This document shows positions 8,796 to 17,895 of a stretch of 64,000 bases of DNA, piece after piece (position 1 is the first letter of the stretch; every line of letters begins with the position of its first letter). The stretch comes from an uncultured Lachnospiraceae bacterium (GTDB taxonomy: Bacteria; Bacillota; Clostridia; Lachnospirales; Lachnospiraceae), in the NCBI GenBank assembly GCA_947177165.1, contig CAMWTP010000016.1:23677-87676 (forward strand), written 5' to 3'. Below the pieces are notes generated by a model. That model saw nothing but the letters and a program-made list of their open reading frames with translations. It was not told the origin of the DNA and did no database searches. The position numbers and the translations under genes were made by a program.

Positions 8796-10121
8796 ATGAA
8801 AAAAGAACATTTACACGTTGTTGAGAAGGTGGTGCCGGGCAGTATCGCCGAGGAGCTTGAGATTGCGGTGGGCGACACGCTTGTGGAGATTAACGGAAAG
8901 AAAATAGAGGATATTTTTGACTATCAGTACTATACGCAGGATGAATATATCGAAGTGCTGATTCGAAAACCGTCGGGGGAGGAATGGATTCTTGAAATTG
9001 ACAAAGAATATGATGAGGATCTGGGGATTACTTTTGAGAATGGACTGATGGATGAGTACCGTTCCTGCCATAATAAGTGCATTTTCTGCTTTATTGACCA
9101 GATGCCAAAGGGAATGCGGGACACGCTGTATTTCAAGGATGATGACTCGCGACTGTCTTTTCTGCAGGGAAATTATGTGACGCTGACCAATATGTCCGAT
9201 GAGGATGTCGACCGCATCATCAAATACCATCTTTCGCCGATCAATGTCTCCTTTCAGACGACCAATCCCGCGCTGCGCTGCAGGATGCTGAATAACCGTT
9301 TTGCGGGACAGGCGCTTGAGAAGGCGTGGAAGCTTGCCAGGGCTGGGATTACCATGAACGGGCAGATTGTGCTGTGCAAGGGAGTGAATGACGGCGCAGA
9401 GTTAGAGCGAAGCATCAAAGATTTGTCCGCGTATCTCCCCAATCTGGAGAGCGTGTCTGTCGTGCCGGTGGGGTTGTCAAAGTACCGTGAGGGGCTGTTT
9501 CCGCTGGAACCATTTACACAGGAGGACGCGAAACAGGTTCTTTCCGTGATTCACAAATGGCAGAATCAGCTTTATCCTGAATACGGTGTTCATTTTATCC
9601 ATGCAAGCGACGAGTGGTATATTCTTGCGGGAGAGGAGCTTCCGGAGGAGGAGCGCTATGACGGCTATCTGCAGCTGGAAAACGGCGTTGGCATGCTGCG
9701 GCTTCTGATCAATGAATTTCAGGAGGCTTTTGATGAACTGAAGATCACAAAAGGTGTCGAGATAGCGCCCAGAGAACTGTCGATTGCGACGGGAAAGCTC
9801 GCATGCCGCTTTATTGCTGATATGGCAGGGCAGCTCATGGAGGCGTATCCGCAGCTGACGATTCACATTTATCCTATCAGAAACGATTTTTTTGGGGAGA
9901 TGATAACCGTTTCCGGGCTGTTGACGGGGCAGGATCTGCTGGCTCAGCTCAAGGGACAGGCTCTGGGGGATAAGCTGCTGCTGCCGCAGAATATTTTAAA
10001 GAGCGGTGAGACTGTATTTCTCGACGACATGACGCTTGCAGAACTCGAAAAAGCTTTACAAGTTCCGATAGATATTGTAAAATCAAGCGGGCAGGATCTG
10101 CTCGATGCGATAATCATGTGA
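8796..10121 (+). CDS. DUF512 protein: PDZ plus radical-SAM-like Cys cluster
   Basis: 441 residues. A PDZ-like N-terminus (1-65, with VVPGSIAEELEIAVGD) is followed by a CxxxCxxC cluster (Cys91, Cys95, Cys98) and then the DUF512 C-terminal domain. The family is widespread in Clostridia, is usually placed next to der/engA as here, and has no assigned reaction. The Cys spacing fits a [4Fe-4S] cluster of the radical-SAM type, so an enzymatic role is possible. The start ATG 8796 has an AAAAGGTAAG ribosome site. It lies about 90 bp upstream of der and may be co-transcribed with it. Confidence 0.85.
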   Translation: MKKEHLHVVEKVVPGSIAEELEIAVGDTLVEINGKKIEDIFDYQYYTQDEYIEVLIRKPSGEEWILEIDKEYDEDLGITFENGLMDEYRSCHNKCIFCFIDQMPKGMRDTLYFKDDDSRLSFLQGNYVTLTNMSDEDVDRIIKYHLSPINVSFQTTNPALRCRMLNNRFAGQALEKAWKLARAGITMNGQIVLCKGVNDGAELERSIKDLSAYLPNLESVSVVPVGLSKYREGLFPLEPFTQEDAKQVLSVIHKWQNQLYPEYGVHFIHASDEWYILAGEELPEEERYDGYLQLENGVGMLRLLINEFQEAFDELKITKGVEIAPRELSIATGKLACRFIADMAGQLMEAYPQLTIHIYPIRNDFFGEMITVSGLLTGQDLLAQLKGQALGDKLLLPQNILKSGETVFLDDMTLAELEKALQVPIDIVKSSGQDLLDAIIM

Positions 10122-10213
10122 GAGCAGGGATTTGAGACTGCATGGCAGCTTGGAAATTGTAAGGAATTAACAAGTTATTTCTTGACAGTTCCTAAGGTTA
10201 TGTTTGAAAAGAA

Positions 10214-11575
10214 ATGGAGATACAGAATAAGATGGAAAAGAGAACGAAAAAACCGATTGTGGCGATTGTGGGACGTCCAAACGTGGGAAAGTCAACGCTT
10301 TTTAATGTGCTTGCAGGAGACAAGATTTCGATTGTGAAGGATACGCCGGGCATCACCAGAGACCGTATTTATGCGGACGTGAACTGGCTGAACTGGAATT
10401 TTACGATGATTGATACCGGCGGTATCGAGCCGGACAGCAAGGATATTATCCTATCGCAGATGCGCGAGCAGGCGCAGATTGCGATTGACACGGCGGACGT
10501 GATTATTTTCCTTGTCGATGTGCGTCAGGGGCTTGTGGACGCGGACTCGAAGGTGGCTGACATGCTCAGGAGGAGTCACAAGCCGGTGGTGCTTGTGGTG
10601 AATAAAGTGGACAGTTTTGCTAAGATGGAGGCGGATGTCTATGAATTTTATAACCTCGGTATCGGGGAGCCGTATCCGATATCATCGGTCAACAAACTAG
10701 GGCTCGGTGAGATGCTTGATGCCGTGACGGCGCTGTTTGACGAGGATGCGCTGACGGAGGAAGAAGACGACAGACCGCGGATTGCCATTGTCGGAAAGCC
10801 CAATGTCGGGAAATCGTCCATCATCAATAAAATTGCCGGTGAGGAGCGCGTGATCGTGTCGGATATCGCCGGTACGACGAGAGATGCGATTGACACGGAG
10901 ATTGTGTACAATGACAGGGAGTACGTGTTTATTGATACAGCCGGTCTGCGCAGGAAGAATAAGATCAAGGAAGAGCTGGAGCGATTTATGATTATCCGTA
11001 CTGTCAGCGCGGTGGAGCGCGCCGATGTGGTGGTGCTTGTGATCGACGCGGTGGAGGGTGTCACGGAACAGGATGCCAAGATTGCGGGAATTGCGCATGA
11101 CAGAGGAAAAGGAATTATCATTGCGGTCAACAAGTGGGACGCTATCGAGAAGGACGACAAGACGATTTACCGTTTTACAGAGAAGGTCCGCAATACATTG
11201 TCCTTTATGCTCTATGCGGAGATTGTGTTTATTTCCGCTGTCACAGGGCAGAGACTGAACAGGCTTTTTGAGACGATTGACATGGTGATTGAGAATCAGT
11301 CCCTGCGCATTTCAACAGGTGTTGTCAATGAGATCGTCACAGAGGCGGTGGCGCTTCAGCAGCCGCCCTCAGACAAGGGGAAGCGGCTCAAGATTTTTTA
11401 CACGACACAGGTGGGCGTGAAGCCGCCGACGTTTGTGGTATTTGTAAACGACAAGGAACTGATGCATTTTTCATATACCAGATATCTTGAAAATAAAATA
11501 AGAGAGGCGTTTGGCTTCAAGGGAACCTCCCTGAAATTTATTATCAGGGAACGGAAAGAAGATAAGAAACTTTGA
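10214..11575 (+). CDS. der: Ribosome-assembly GTPase Der (EngA)
   Basis: 453 residues with the diagnostic tandem of two GTPase domains: GRPNVGKS near residue 20 and GKPNVGKS near residue 193, each with its DTxG (DTGGIE, DTAGLR) and NKxD (NKVD, NKWD) motifs. The C-terminal KH-like domain includes the conserved [13 protein letters not shown]. Der is an essential factor in 50S subunit maturation. ATG 10214 is used here. ATG 10232 is an alternative with GGAG 12 nt upstream and gives a start closer to the family norm. Confidence 0.96.
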   Translation: MEIQNKMEKRTKKPIVAIVGRPNVGKSTLFNVLAGDKISIVKDTPGITRDRIYADVNWLNWNFTMIDTGGIEPDSKDIILSQMREQAQIAIDTADVIIFLVDVRQGLVDADSKVADMLRRSHKPVVLVVNKVDSFAKMEADVYEFYNLGIGEPYPISSVNKLGLGEMLDAVTALFDEDALTEEEDDRPRIAIVGKPNVGKSSIINKIAGEERVIVSDIAGTTRDAIDTEIVYNDREYVFIDTAGLRRKNKIKEELERFMIIRTVSAVERADVVVLVIDAVEGVTEQDAKIAGIAHDRGKGIIIAVNKWDAIEKDDKTIYRFTEKVRNTLSFMLYAEIVFISAVTGQRLNRLFETIDMVIENQSLRISTGVVNEIVTEAVALQQPPSDKGKRLKIFYTTQVGVKPPTFVVFVNDKELMHFSYTRYLENKIREAFGFKGTSLKFIIRERKEDKKL

Positions 11576-11642
11576 GAAAACAGACAGGCAGGATGGTTAA
11601 GGTGTTTTTCAAAGTTCCTAAGTAGGAAAGGACATAACAAAA

Positions 11643-12287
11643 ATGATTCGTTTAGTTTGCTTATTAATCGGCTATATTTTTGGATGTTTCCAGACGGCGT
11701 ACATCTATGGAAAGCTGCATGGCATTGATATCAGACAGTATGGGAGCGGTAATGCGGGCACGACCAACTCCCTGCGTGTCCTCGGAAAAAAAGCGGGGGC
11801 AGTCGTGCTGGTCTGCGATATCATTAAGACAGGGCTTGCAATGACTGTGGTGAGGCTTTTGTTTAAACAGCAGTATGGGGACATTTTGTATCTGCTTGCA
11901 ATCTATGCGGCGGCAGGTTCGATTCTGGGACATAATTTTCCCTTTTATCTGGGATTTAAAGGAGGAAAGGGGATTGCCTGTACAGCCGGGCTTGTGATTT
12001 TCTTCCATCCGTATATGATCATTCCGCAGATTATCACTTTTTTCGGAATCTTTTTTACGACACACTATGTATCGCTGGGGTCGCTTGTGGTTCAGATTGT
12101 GCTGATTGCAGAGATGGTTATCTTTGGGCAGATGGGACTGTGGGGTATGGAGCAGCCTGCGCTGAATGAGCTCTACCTCATCACAACGCTGTTGGCATTG
12201 CTTGCATTCTGGGGGCATCGGGCCAATATCAGGCGGTTGATACATAAGGAGGAAAGGAAGACGTATCTTAATAAAAAACATGAATAA
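11643..12287 (+). CDS. plsY: Acyl-phosphate glycerol-3-phosphate acyltransferase PlsY
   Basis: 214 residues, a multi-pass membrane enzyme that acylates sn-glycerol 3-phosphate with acyl-phosphate, the first step of phospholipid synthesis. The three PlsY signature loops are visible: GSGNAGTTNSLRVLGKK (about 34-50), the GHNFPFYLGFKGGKG block (about 97-111) and the C-terminal region with HRANIRRL. Located between der and gpsA, it shares substrate with GpsA, which makes the glycerol 3-phosphate. Its stop codon lies in the long inverted repeat 12286-12348. Confidence 0.95.
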   Translation: MIRLVCLLIGYIFGCFQTAYIYGKLHGIDIRQYGSGNAGTTNSLRVLGKKAGAVVLVCDIIKTGLAMTVVRLLFKQQYGDILYLLAIYAAAGSILGHNFPFYLGFKGGKGIACTAGLVIFFHPYMIIPQIITFFGIFFTTHYVSLGSLVVQIVLIAEMVIFGQMGLWGMEQPALNELYLITTLLALLAFWGHRANIRRLIHKEERKTYLNKKHE

Positions 12288-12348
12288 CATGAAGAGAATT
12301 TCTAAGTCTGCAAAGTACGCAGACTAAGAAATTCTAAAACTTCATGTT
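12286..12348. repeat. 63-bp two-part inverted repeat after plsY
   Basis: Outer arms AACATGAAG (12286-12294) and CTTCATGTT (12340-12348) enclose 17-bp inner arms (12295-12311 with 12319-12335, one mismatch) around the loop AAAGTAC. There is no T-run, so it is not a classical terminator on either strand. It overlaps the plsY stop and abuts the 51-bp repeat array. Confidence 0.85.
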
Positions 12349-12350
12349 GG

Positions 12351-12503
12351 AAGAACGCGAAGGGCAGCGTTCTTCTGCGGAAATGTTAAAGGTTTATGTG
12401 GAGGGACGCGAAGGGCAGCGTTCTTCTGCGGAAATGTTAAAGGTTTATGCAGGGGGATGCAAAGGGCGGCGTTCTTCTGCGGAAATGTTAAAGGTTTATG
12501 TAG
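12351..12503 (+). repeat. Three 51-bp tandem repeats upstream of gpsA
   Basis: Exact period 51: the shared core GCGGAAATGTTAAAGGTTTA begins at 12377, 12428 and 12479. Each unit also has GAAGGGCAGCGTTCTTCT or a close variant. In unit 1 AGAACGC pairs with GCGTTCT across 8 nt; units 2 and 3 have lost part of this stem. The array ends about 20 bp before the gpsA start. Confidence 0.9.
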
Positions 12504-12524
12504 GGGTATGAAAGGAGATTGGTT

Positions 12525-13544
12525 ATGGCAAAGGTAGGAATGATCGGGGCGGGAAGCTGGGGAATCGCATTGTCGGTGCTTCTGCACAACAATGGACATG
12601 ATGTTACCGTGTGGTCCGCATTAAAGGATGAAATCGACATGCTGAACAGAGAGCATGAGCATAAGGATAAACTTCCGGGGGTGAAGCTTGCGGACAGTAT
12701 TGTGTTTACGACGGAGCTTGCAGATGCTGTAAAGGAGAATGATATTCTGGTGCTTGCAGTTCCTTCTTCCTTTACGAGGGCGACAGCGCACAGTATGAAA
12801 GCGCATGTGGCAGAAGGGCAGATTATTGTGAATGTGGCAAAGGGAATTGAGGAGTCCACACTCATGACACTTTCGCAGGTAATTGAGGACGAGGTGTCGC
12901 AGGCTGATGTGGCTGTCTTGTCAGGACCTTCCCACGCCGAGGAGGTCGGAAAGTGCATTCCTACAACGATCGTGGTAGGTGCGAAGACGAAAAAGACAGC
13001 AGAATATATCCAGAACGTATTTATGAGTGATGTGTTCCGTGTATATACCAGTCCTGATGTGCTGGGGATTGAGCTTGGTGCGGCACTCAAAAACGTGGTC
13101 GCGCTGGCGGCTGGCATCGCGGACGGACTTGGCTATGGCGACAATACAAAGGCGGCGCTCATCACGCGCGGCATCACGGAGATTGCAAGGCTTGGCATGG
13201 AGATGGGCGGTAAATTTGAGACCTTTTGTGGGTTGTCGGGCATCGGTGATCTGATTGTGACCTGCGCGAGCATGCACAGCCGCAACAGGCGTGCAGGAAT
13301 CCTCATCGGACAGGGAAAGACGATGGAGGAGGCTATGGCGGAAGTAAAGATGGTCGTCGAGGGTGTGTTCTCAGCAAAGGCTGCGATGCGGCTGGCGGAG
13401 AAGTACGGCGTCGAGCTTCCGATTATAGAGCAGGTGAACGAAGTCCTTTTTCATGGAAAAACAGCAGCATCGGCAGTCAGGGACCTGATGATACGCGATA
13501 AAAAGATTGAGATTGTGCACGATGATGAGTGGGGGGAGAATTAG
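12525..13544 (+). CDS. gpsA: NAD(P)-dependent glycerol-3-phosphate dehydrogenase
   Basis: 339 residues. It reduces dihydroxyacetone phosphate to sn-glycerol 3-phosphate for phospholipid synthesis. The Rossmann motif GAGSWG is at residues 8-13; AKGIE, the catalytic Lys in GAALKNVVALAAG, and the GDL motif near CGLSGIGDLIVTC are all present. ATG 12525 is preferred over the upstream TTG 12519 because AAAGGAG (12511-12517) is then 7 nt away. The preceding 51-bp repeats would lie in its leader or promoter region. Confidence 0.95.
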   Translation: MAKVGMIGAGSWGIALSVLLHNNGHDVTVWSALKDEIDMLNREHEHKDKLPGVKLADSIVFTTELADAVKENDILVLAVPSSFTRATAHSMKAHVAEGQIIVNVAKGIEESTLMTLSQVIEDEVSQADVAVLSGPSHAEEVGKCIPTTIVVGAKTKKTAEYIQNVFMSDVFRVYTSPDVLGIELGAALKNVVALAAGIADGLGYGDNTKAALITRGITEIARLGMEMGGKFETFCGLSGIGDLIVTCASMHSRNRRAGILIGQGKTMEEAMAEVKMVVEGVFSAKAAMRLAEKYGVELPIIEQVNEVLFHGKTAASAVRDLMIRDKKIEIVHDDEWGEN

Positions 13545-13615
13545 GCTTGCCCAGCTCCTGAAAACGGCGTAGATTGTGCAGAATGATTGGGATTTGTATT
13601 TGAGGAGGTTTGCGT

Positions 13616-13858
13616 ATGACACAGGTGAATATGATAGATGTGACAGATGATTTATCAAGACTAGTGAATATGCTGGAAACGAAACAAGAAGAGATTATTT
13701 ATTTGACAAGGAATGGAACAGCTGTCGCGCAGATGACCCTGATTCCTCAAAAAACGCCCTCAAAACGCATAGGTGTAGCAGAAGGGAAATTTCAAGTTCC
13801 AGACGAGTTTGACGTATGGGATAAAGAAATTGAGGAAATGTTTGGAGGAGAATTATGA
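13616..13858 (+). CDS. Antitoxin of a PIN-type toxin-antitoxin pair (Phd/YefM-like)
   Basis: 80 residues. The N-terminus (VNMIDVTDDLSRLVNMLE, then IIYLTRNGTAVAQMTL) matches the Phd/YefM DNA-binding fold, and the C-terminal tail is acidic (DEFDVWDKEIEEMFGGEL), as in the toxin-wrapping part. ATG 13616 has GAGGAGG 7 nt upstream; the TTG at 13610 is less likely. The stop overlaps the toxin start as ATGA. It should neutralise the PIN toxin and repress its own promoter. Confidence 0.8.
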   Translation: MTQVNMIDVTDDLSRLVNMLETKQEEIIYLTRNGTAVAQMTLIPQKTPSKRIGVAEGKFQVPDEFDVWDKEIEEMFGGEL

Positions 13859-14259
13859 AAGTTCTGTTAGACACGCACATTCTTCTTTGGGCACTTTCCA
13901 ATGATTTGAGATTACCAGAAAAAGCAAGAAAGCTAATTGAAAATGAAAATAATGAGATTTATTATAGCATTATATCTTTGTGGGAAGTAGAAATAAAACA
14001 TCTAATGCACCCTGATGCAATGTCAGTTTCGGCGGAACAGATTGCAGAATACTGTGTGCAGTCAGGCTTTCAAAAGTTGTCAATAGAAGAAAATCATATC
14101 TATGCCCTGGCTGATTTAATGCGGGAAAGAAATGTCCAGCCACATAAAGATCCATTTGATCGAATACTGATATGTCAGGCATCTACAGAAAATATGATTT
14201 TTGTTACACACGACGCTCTTATTGGCGGGTATAGTGAGCCTTGTATTCTGACGGTATAA
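13855..14259 (+). CDS. PIN-domain ribonuclease toxin (VapC-like)
   Basis: 134 residues with the full PIN acidic set: Asp6 (LLDTHILLW), Glu44 (SLWEVEIK), Asp99/Asp102 (HKDPFDRILICQA) and Asp120 (VTHDALI). This is the COG3744-type subgroup. It should be an Mg2+-dependent endoribonuclease that cuts RNA when freed from its antitoxin. The 4-bp overlap with the antitoxin gene and the intact catalytic residues suggest a functional module. It marks the start of the accessory stretch after gpsA. Confidence 0.88.
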   Translation: MKVLLDTHILLWALSNDLRLPEKARKLIENENNEIYYSIISLWEVEIKHLMHPDAMSVSAEQIAEYCVQSGFQKLSIEENHIYALADLMRERNVQPHKDPFDRILICQASTENMIFVTHDALIGGYSEPCILTV

Positions 14260-14369
14260 GAGATCCTGCACAGTTGACTTAAAGTGCGGATAAAGATGAA
14301 TTTGATTAAAAAGTACTTTAACTTTACGAGAAAGATATTTCAGAGGGAAACAGATTTGAGGAGGGCAAA

Positions 14370-14687
14370 ATGGTTATAGGATTTGCAATATGCAGTATTG
14401 TTGCAGCAATATTTCTGTTGATTGGAATCAGTACCTGGAAATCAAAAGAACCAGTTGGTTTTTTCACCTTTGTCAAAAGACCGGATGTCAGCGACACAAG
14501 ACGATATAATCATGCTGTTTCTGTGCTCTGGATTGCTGCGGCGATGATCCTTGAACTGGCAGGTGTGCCATTTCTGTTTTTGGAGCAGAATTCCCCTTTG
14601 TCTATTGTTATCATATTGGCAGTGGTAATTATGGTGCTGGCAATGATGATTGTCTATACGAGAATTGAGGCGAAATACAAGATTTAG
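14370..14687 (+). CDS. Small membrane protein, DUF3784-like
   Basis: 105 residues with three hydrophobic segments (about 2-22, 51-71 and 76-96) separated by a charged loop with FFTFVKRPDVSDTRRYNHAVSVLW. That loop and the spacing match the DUF3784 family common in Lachnospiraceae. Function unknown. Start ATG 14370 follows TTGAGGAGGGC. Confidence 0.7.
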   Translation: MVIGFAICSIVAAIFLLIGISTWKSKEPVGFFTFVKRPDVSDTRRYNHAVSVLWIAAAMILELAGVPFLFLEQNSPLSIVIILAVVIMVLAMMIVYTRIEAKYKI

Positions 14688-14837
14688 CCGAAGGAGTATT
14701 TGACGAGGAGAACCGAATGAATATTCAATGCAAAAAACTTTTACCGCAAATGGCTGATGAATTGGCTGGTGCAATGCTGGGATAAAACGGAGTATCTTCC
14801 GATTGCAGCCGGATTTGGAACAGTGGAGGAGAAGAAT

Positions 14838-15212
14838 ATGGATTTTATGAATGAACTTATTGATTGCCTTAACAATATAGACTATGATTCATTTGATGAA
14901 GATTCCCTAAATGAGCTGCTAGACTGCAGAGACAGCGCGCCCTTTGACACGGAATGGTGCCGGGTTGACGAAGAGATAAGCAGATTAAAAAATGACCAGA
15001 ACTACACCGCTGGAAATGAGGAGGAACAGGAAAAAATCAGACAAAAAGCATTTTTGATTATTGAACAAAATACGGAAAGTGAACTTGCGGATTACGTGTC
15101 TGATGACTTTGGACTGATTTATGACAGCTTTGTGTTACATTATAGAGATGAATGGCTTGATCAGCTGATTGAAGAATACAAGAATGGAAAGATTCCAGCA
15201 GGTGTGTTATGA
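14838..15212 (+). CDS. Hypothetical acidic protein
   Basis: 124 residues, rich in Asp and Glu, with no membrane segment. ATG 14838 is preferred because GGAGGAG (14824-14830) is 7 nt upstream. The frame stays open back to about 14721 (alternative ATG 14757), but there is no ribosome site there. The family was not recognised. The N-terminus MDFMNELIDCLNNIDYDSF and the C-terminus look helical, as in many small immunity-like or DUF proteins, but no such role can be shown. Confidence 0.6.
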   Translation: MDFMNELIDCLNNIDYDSFDEDSLNELLDCRDSAPFDTEWCRVDEEISRLKNDQNYTAGNEEEQEKIRQKAFLIIEQNTESELADYVSDDFGLIYDSFVLHYRDEWLDQLIEEYKNGKIPAGVL

Positions 15213-15368
15213 TACAACGCTCTAGGGGCGAGTCAGGAACCTGATAATGAATGAAGCTGCATTTTATTTGACGAAGCTGCCGCTGCGCCAAATCTGAAGT
15301 ATTTTTTCATAGGAAACTTTGTTTGGACAAATCTGGAGATAATGAGAATTTTTACAGAGGCAGAAACG

Positions 15369-15827
15369 ATGATCAAGATATTGTGTTCTACTGGAGCTTT
15401 GCTCAAATACGGAGGAGATTACAGAACATTAGAGCCGCTTTCGAAGCAGCTTGTGTGTGACGGCTATGAGTTTATGATGGATTGTCCATATTATAAGGAA
15501 GTGGAAGCATTAAAAAGATATTTTCAGGAAACGAAAATGTACATTCCTGTTGTCCACTGCGAAAAAAGTATCGGCGAAAATATCAGTAAGGGCGGTCAGC
15601 AGGAATGGAGAGACGCATACGAAAAGTTTGAAATCAATTGTGATATCGCCCAAAGTATCGGTGCAGAAAAAATAGTGATTCATCTGTGGGATGGGCGGAC
15701 CTCGGATTCTAATTTTCAGAATAATCTGACGGGCTATTATCATTTGAAGGAAATCTCTCAAAGATATGGGCTTGATATACTGGTAGAAAATGTAGTTTGT
15801 TATGTAGAGAACCCAACAATGAAATAA
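15369..15827 (+). pseudogene. Truncated xylose-isomerase-like TIM-barrel protein
   Basis: 152 residues corresponding to the first part of a sugar-phosphate isomerase/epimerase-type TIM barrel: an N-terminal strand (MIKILCSTGALL), a His in VVHCEKSIGE, the strand IVIHLWDG and then the metal-ligand strand ILVENV. Family members run to about 250-280 residues. Here the frame stops right after VENVVCYVENPTMK, and the methyltransferase starts 13 bp later. No continuation was found in the other frames, which suggests a deletion rather than a simple frameshift. Start ATG 15369 follows GAGG; ATG 15342 is an alternative. Confidence 0.6.
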
Positions 15828-15840
15828 ATAGGGGATAGAG

Positions 15841-16596
15841 ATGACAGATTATCGTGTTCAAAATAAAAAAGCCTGGGAATATAACGCTTATGCGTTTTGG
15901 GTGAAACAGTCCGGGACACCAGCTGAGAGGGCAAAAAGCGATCTCGAGAATCCGTTGGGCATGTTAAAAAGATATGCAGACTATTTTGATACATACAAGG
16001 ACATCAGGGTGGCGAATATCTGCGGTTCCTGTGGGAAAAAGGCTGTTCCATTGGCTATATTGGGCGCGGAAGTCACTGTTTTTGATATTTCGGAAGATAA
16101 TAAGAGATATGCGCTCGAAGTGGCAGAGGCGGCAAATGTTACGATTCATTTTGAGGTCTGCGATGTATTGGAGATCAATACAGAAAAATATGGAGACTAT
16201 TTTGATGTCGTTTTCATGGAAGGCGGTATACTGCACTATTTTCATGATATTGATGCGTTTATGCATATGATGTATTCGCTGCTGAAAGACCGCGGAAAAA
16301 TGATATGCAGTGATTTTCACCCGTTTACAAAGATATCAGATTTACTGGATTTTGAACAGCCAGCCATGAGCTATTTTTCAACAGATGTGTTTGAGGGAGA
16401 AATGGCGCACGCCCGATTTTTTGAAAAAGAGATCAGGGAACAGATGCCAAAGTGCAGTTACAGAAAATACACAGTCAGTGAAATTATCAACGCTGTCATT
16501 AACAATGGTTTTGTCTTAAGAAAATTTGATGAGCATCCCGCATGGACAAACAGTAAGGTGCCGGGAGAGTTTACGATAATAGCTGATAAGAGGTAG
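15841..16596 (+). CDS. SAM-dependent class I methyltransferase
   Basis: 251 residues. The SAM-binding region reads VANICGSCGKKAVPLAILGAEVTVFDIS (positions about 58-85), with the acidic residue ending strand 2 in FDIS. Motif II/III appears as FDVVFMEGGILHYF and motif post-III as MICSDFHPF. Substrate unknown; related small-molecule methyltransferases are common in Lachnospiraceae. Start ATG 15841 follows AGGGGAT. It directly follows the truncated TIM-barrel gene. Confidence 0.82.
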   Translation: MTDYRVQNKKAWEYNAYAFWVKQSGTPAERAKSDLENPLGMLKRYADYFDTYKDIRVANICGSCGKKAVPLAILGAEVTVFDISEDNKRYALEVAEAANVTIHFEVCDVLEINTEKYGDYFDVVFMEGGILHYFHDIDAFMHMMYSLLKDRGKMICSDFHPFTKISDLLDFEQPAMSYFSTDVFEGEMAHARFFEKEIREQMPKCSYRKYTVSEIINAVINNGFVLRKFDEHPAWTNSKVPGEFTIIADKR

Positions 16597-16653
16597 CTCA
16601 AAGTTGAAGCCTGTGACTGGTATGTTTTGGTAAAAATGAGGTGTAAGACTGCT

Positions 16654-17178
16654 ATGAGTGAAGAAATTCATGAAAGATATGGACTGGTTCAATTTAAGTT
16701 CATACAGGATCAATGTGAAGAATATGATACTTTTTGGTATACAGATGATATTGATGGGTTTGTGCTTGACCAGGATGGAAAGTTAAAATCTTTTCCGACA
16801 AAGAAAAAAGCGTTTGCATTTGCAAAAGAGAAGGGGTTTTCGCTTTACGCAGGTACAAGTGAATATCTTATAGCACCATCAATCTATAGAAAAAAGAATT
16901 TGAGAAAAATAGATTGTGAGCGTTATCTGAATTACTGGAATATTTTTTCAGACGCAGCGTATTCAACAAACTGCCAGTTTTTGGGCGATAACAGGGACAA
17001 GGAAATCATTCAGCGCATTTATGAGAAGTTATTTTATGGATGCAATCTGCTGGTAAGAGAGGATGAGGAACATTATGTGCCGAAATGGAGTAAGAAGGAG
17101 AGGCGCTGGATTGCGAAAGTGATGAAGGACGGGATTCAGATTTTAGCGGACGGGCTTCATACGAGATGGCATGTTTGA
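16654..17178 (+). CDS. Hypothetical protein
   Basis: 174 residues from ATG 16654 (GAGGTG 10 nt upstream); ATG 16639 is also possible. No membrane segment. The N-terminal half has GLVQFKFIQDQCEEYDTFWYTDD and a Lys-rich stretch, and the C-terminus is basic. The family was not recognised. The protein is compact and has no internal repeats. It belongs to the run of single small genes between gpsA and the MoxR gene. Confidence 0.6.
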   Translation: MSEEIHERYGLVQFKFIQDQCEEYDTFWYTDDIDGFVLDQDGKLKSFPTKKKAFAFAKEKGFSLYAGTSEYLIAPSIYRKKNLRKIDCERYLNYWNIFSDAAYSTNCQFLGDNRDKEIIQRIYEKLFYGCNLLVREDEEHYVPKWSKKERRWIAKVMKDGIQILADGLHTRWHV

Positions 17179-17265
17179 AGTAGAATATTTGAGTCGGAAA
17201 GGAATTGTGATAAACAAATTATTTTGTGAACAATCAAAATAGATGAGAAATCAGGAGGGTGTTTT

Positions 17266-17808
17266 ATGGGATGTCTGGCAGTTTTATTTGCTCTGAATGA
17301 GCAGCAGGTAGAGGAGCTTTTGGCAGTAGAAAGAAGCGAACGTGTTGACTATATGCGCGAGGAAATCGAAGAAAAGTTTTGGAATGATTTTCCTGAATAT
17401 GTATGCGAACTGGATAAATCGTGGGACGCAATGCACCGAATGCTGACGGACGGAAGTCTTAATTTTGAAAATAAATTTCAGCCACTCTGCAATGTGATTT
17501 TTGGCGGAGAATTCGTATATGGACTGACTCGTCAACCTTCTGGCGAGGTTATCATCAGCGAAGGTGAAGAAGATGAATATATGATTTTAAAAACACCCAG
17601 TCAGGTGGCTGAGGTAGCAGAGGCGCTTCCAAAAAGAACGAAGGAAGAATGCCGGAAGTGCTATTATATGATTGATCCTGAGGATTGTGGCTGGCAGCCG
17701 GACGAAGAAGATTTTGAATACACATGGTATTATTTTCAGGATAGTTTCGAGTTTTGGAAAAAGGCTGCGGAAGAAAAAAGATACGTACTCTTTACAGCTG
17801 ACAGATGA
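17266..17808 (+). CDS. DUF1877 family protein (YfbM-like)
   Basis: 180 residues. It begins MGCLAVLFAL and carries the family hallmark LDKSWDAMHRMLTDG (about 45-59), then PLCNVIFGGEF and the C-terminal YYFQDSFEFWKKAAEE. DUF1877 proteins are small soluble proteins found scattered in bacterial accessory regions, often near polymorphic toxin or immunity loci, without an assigned function. Start ATG 17266 follows AGGAGGG. Well preserved, with no sign of decay. Confidence 0.8.
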   Translation: MGCLAVLFALNEQQVEELLAVERSERVDYMREEIEEKFWNDFPEYVCELDKSWDAMHRMLTDGSLNFENKFQPLCNVIFGGEFVYGLTRQPSGEVIISEGEEDEYMILKTPSQVAEVAEALPKRTKEECRKCYYMIDPEDCGWQPDEEDFEYTWYYFQDSFEFWKKAAEEKRYVLFTADR

Positions 17809-17895
17809 GTTGGACTTGTATTATCACAAGCAAGATATGAAAAGGATTTAGGATAAACTTATCTTTCCCGATAAATACGATGGAGAAAATAAAGC

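Noticed and set aside
11664..12290. Minus-strand 208-codon frame
   Set aside because: It is antisense to plsY, which has all its signature motifs.
12351..12503. Possible CRISPR array
   Set aside because: Repeats are contiguous 51-bp units without unique spacers, and there are no cas genes.
12342..12599. Minus-strand 85-codon frame with 17-residue protein repeats
   Set aside because: It reflects the 51-bp DNA repeats (a multiple of three), has no ribosome site and overlaps the gpsA start.
14717..14785. Short frame MNIQCKKLLPQMADELAGAMLG with a ribosome site
   Set aside because: It has GAGGAG in front of its ATG but is only 22 codons and shows no similarity; it may be a remnant, which is too little to annotate as a gene.
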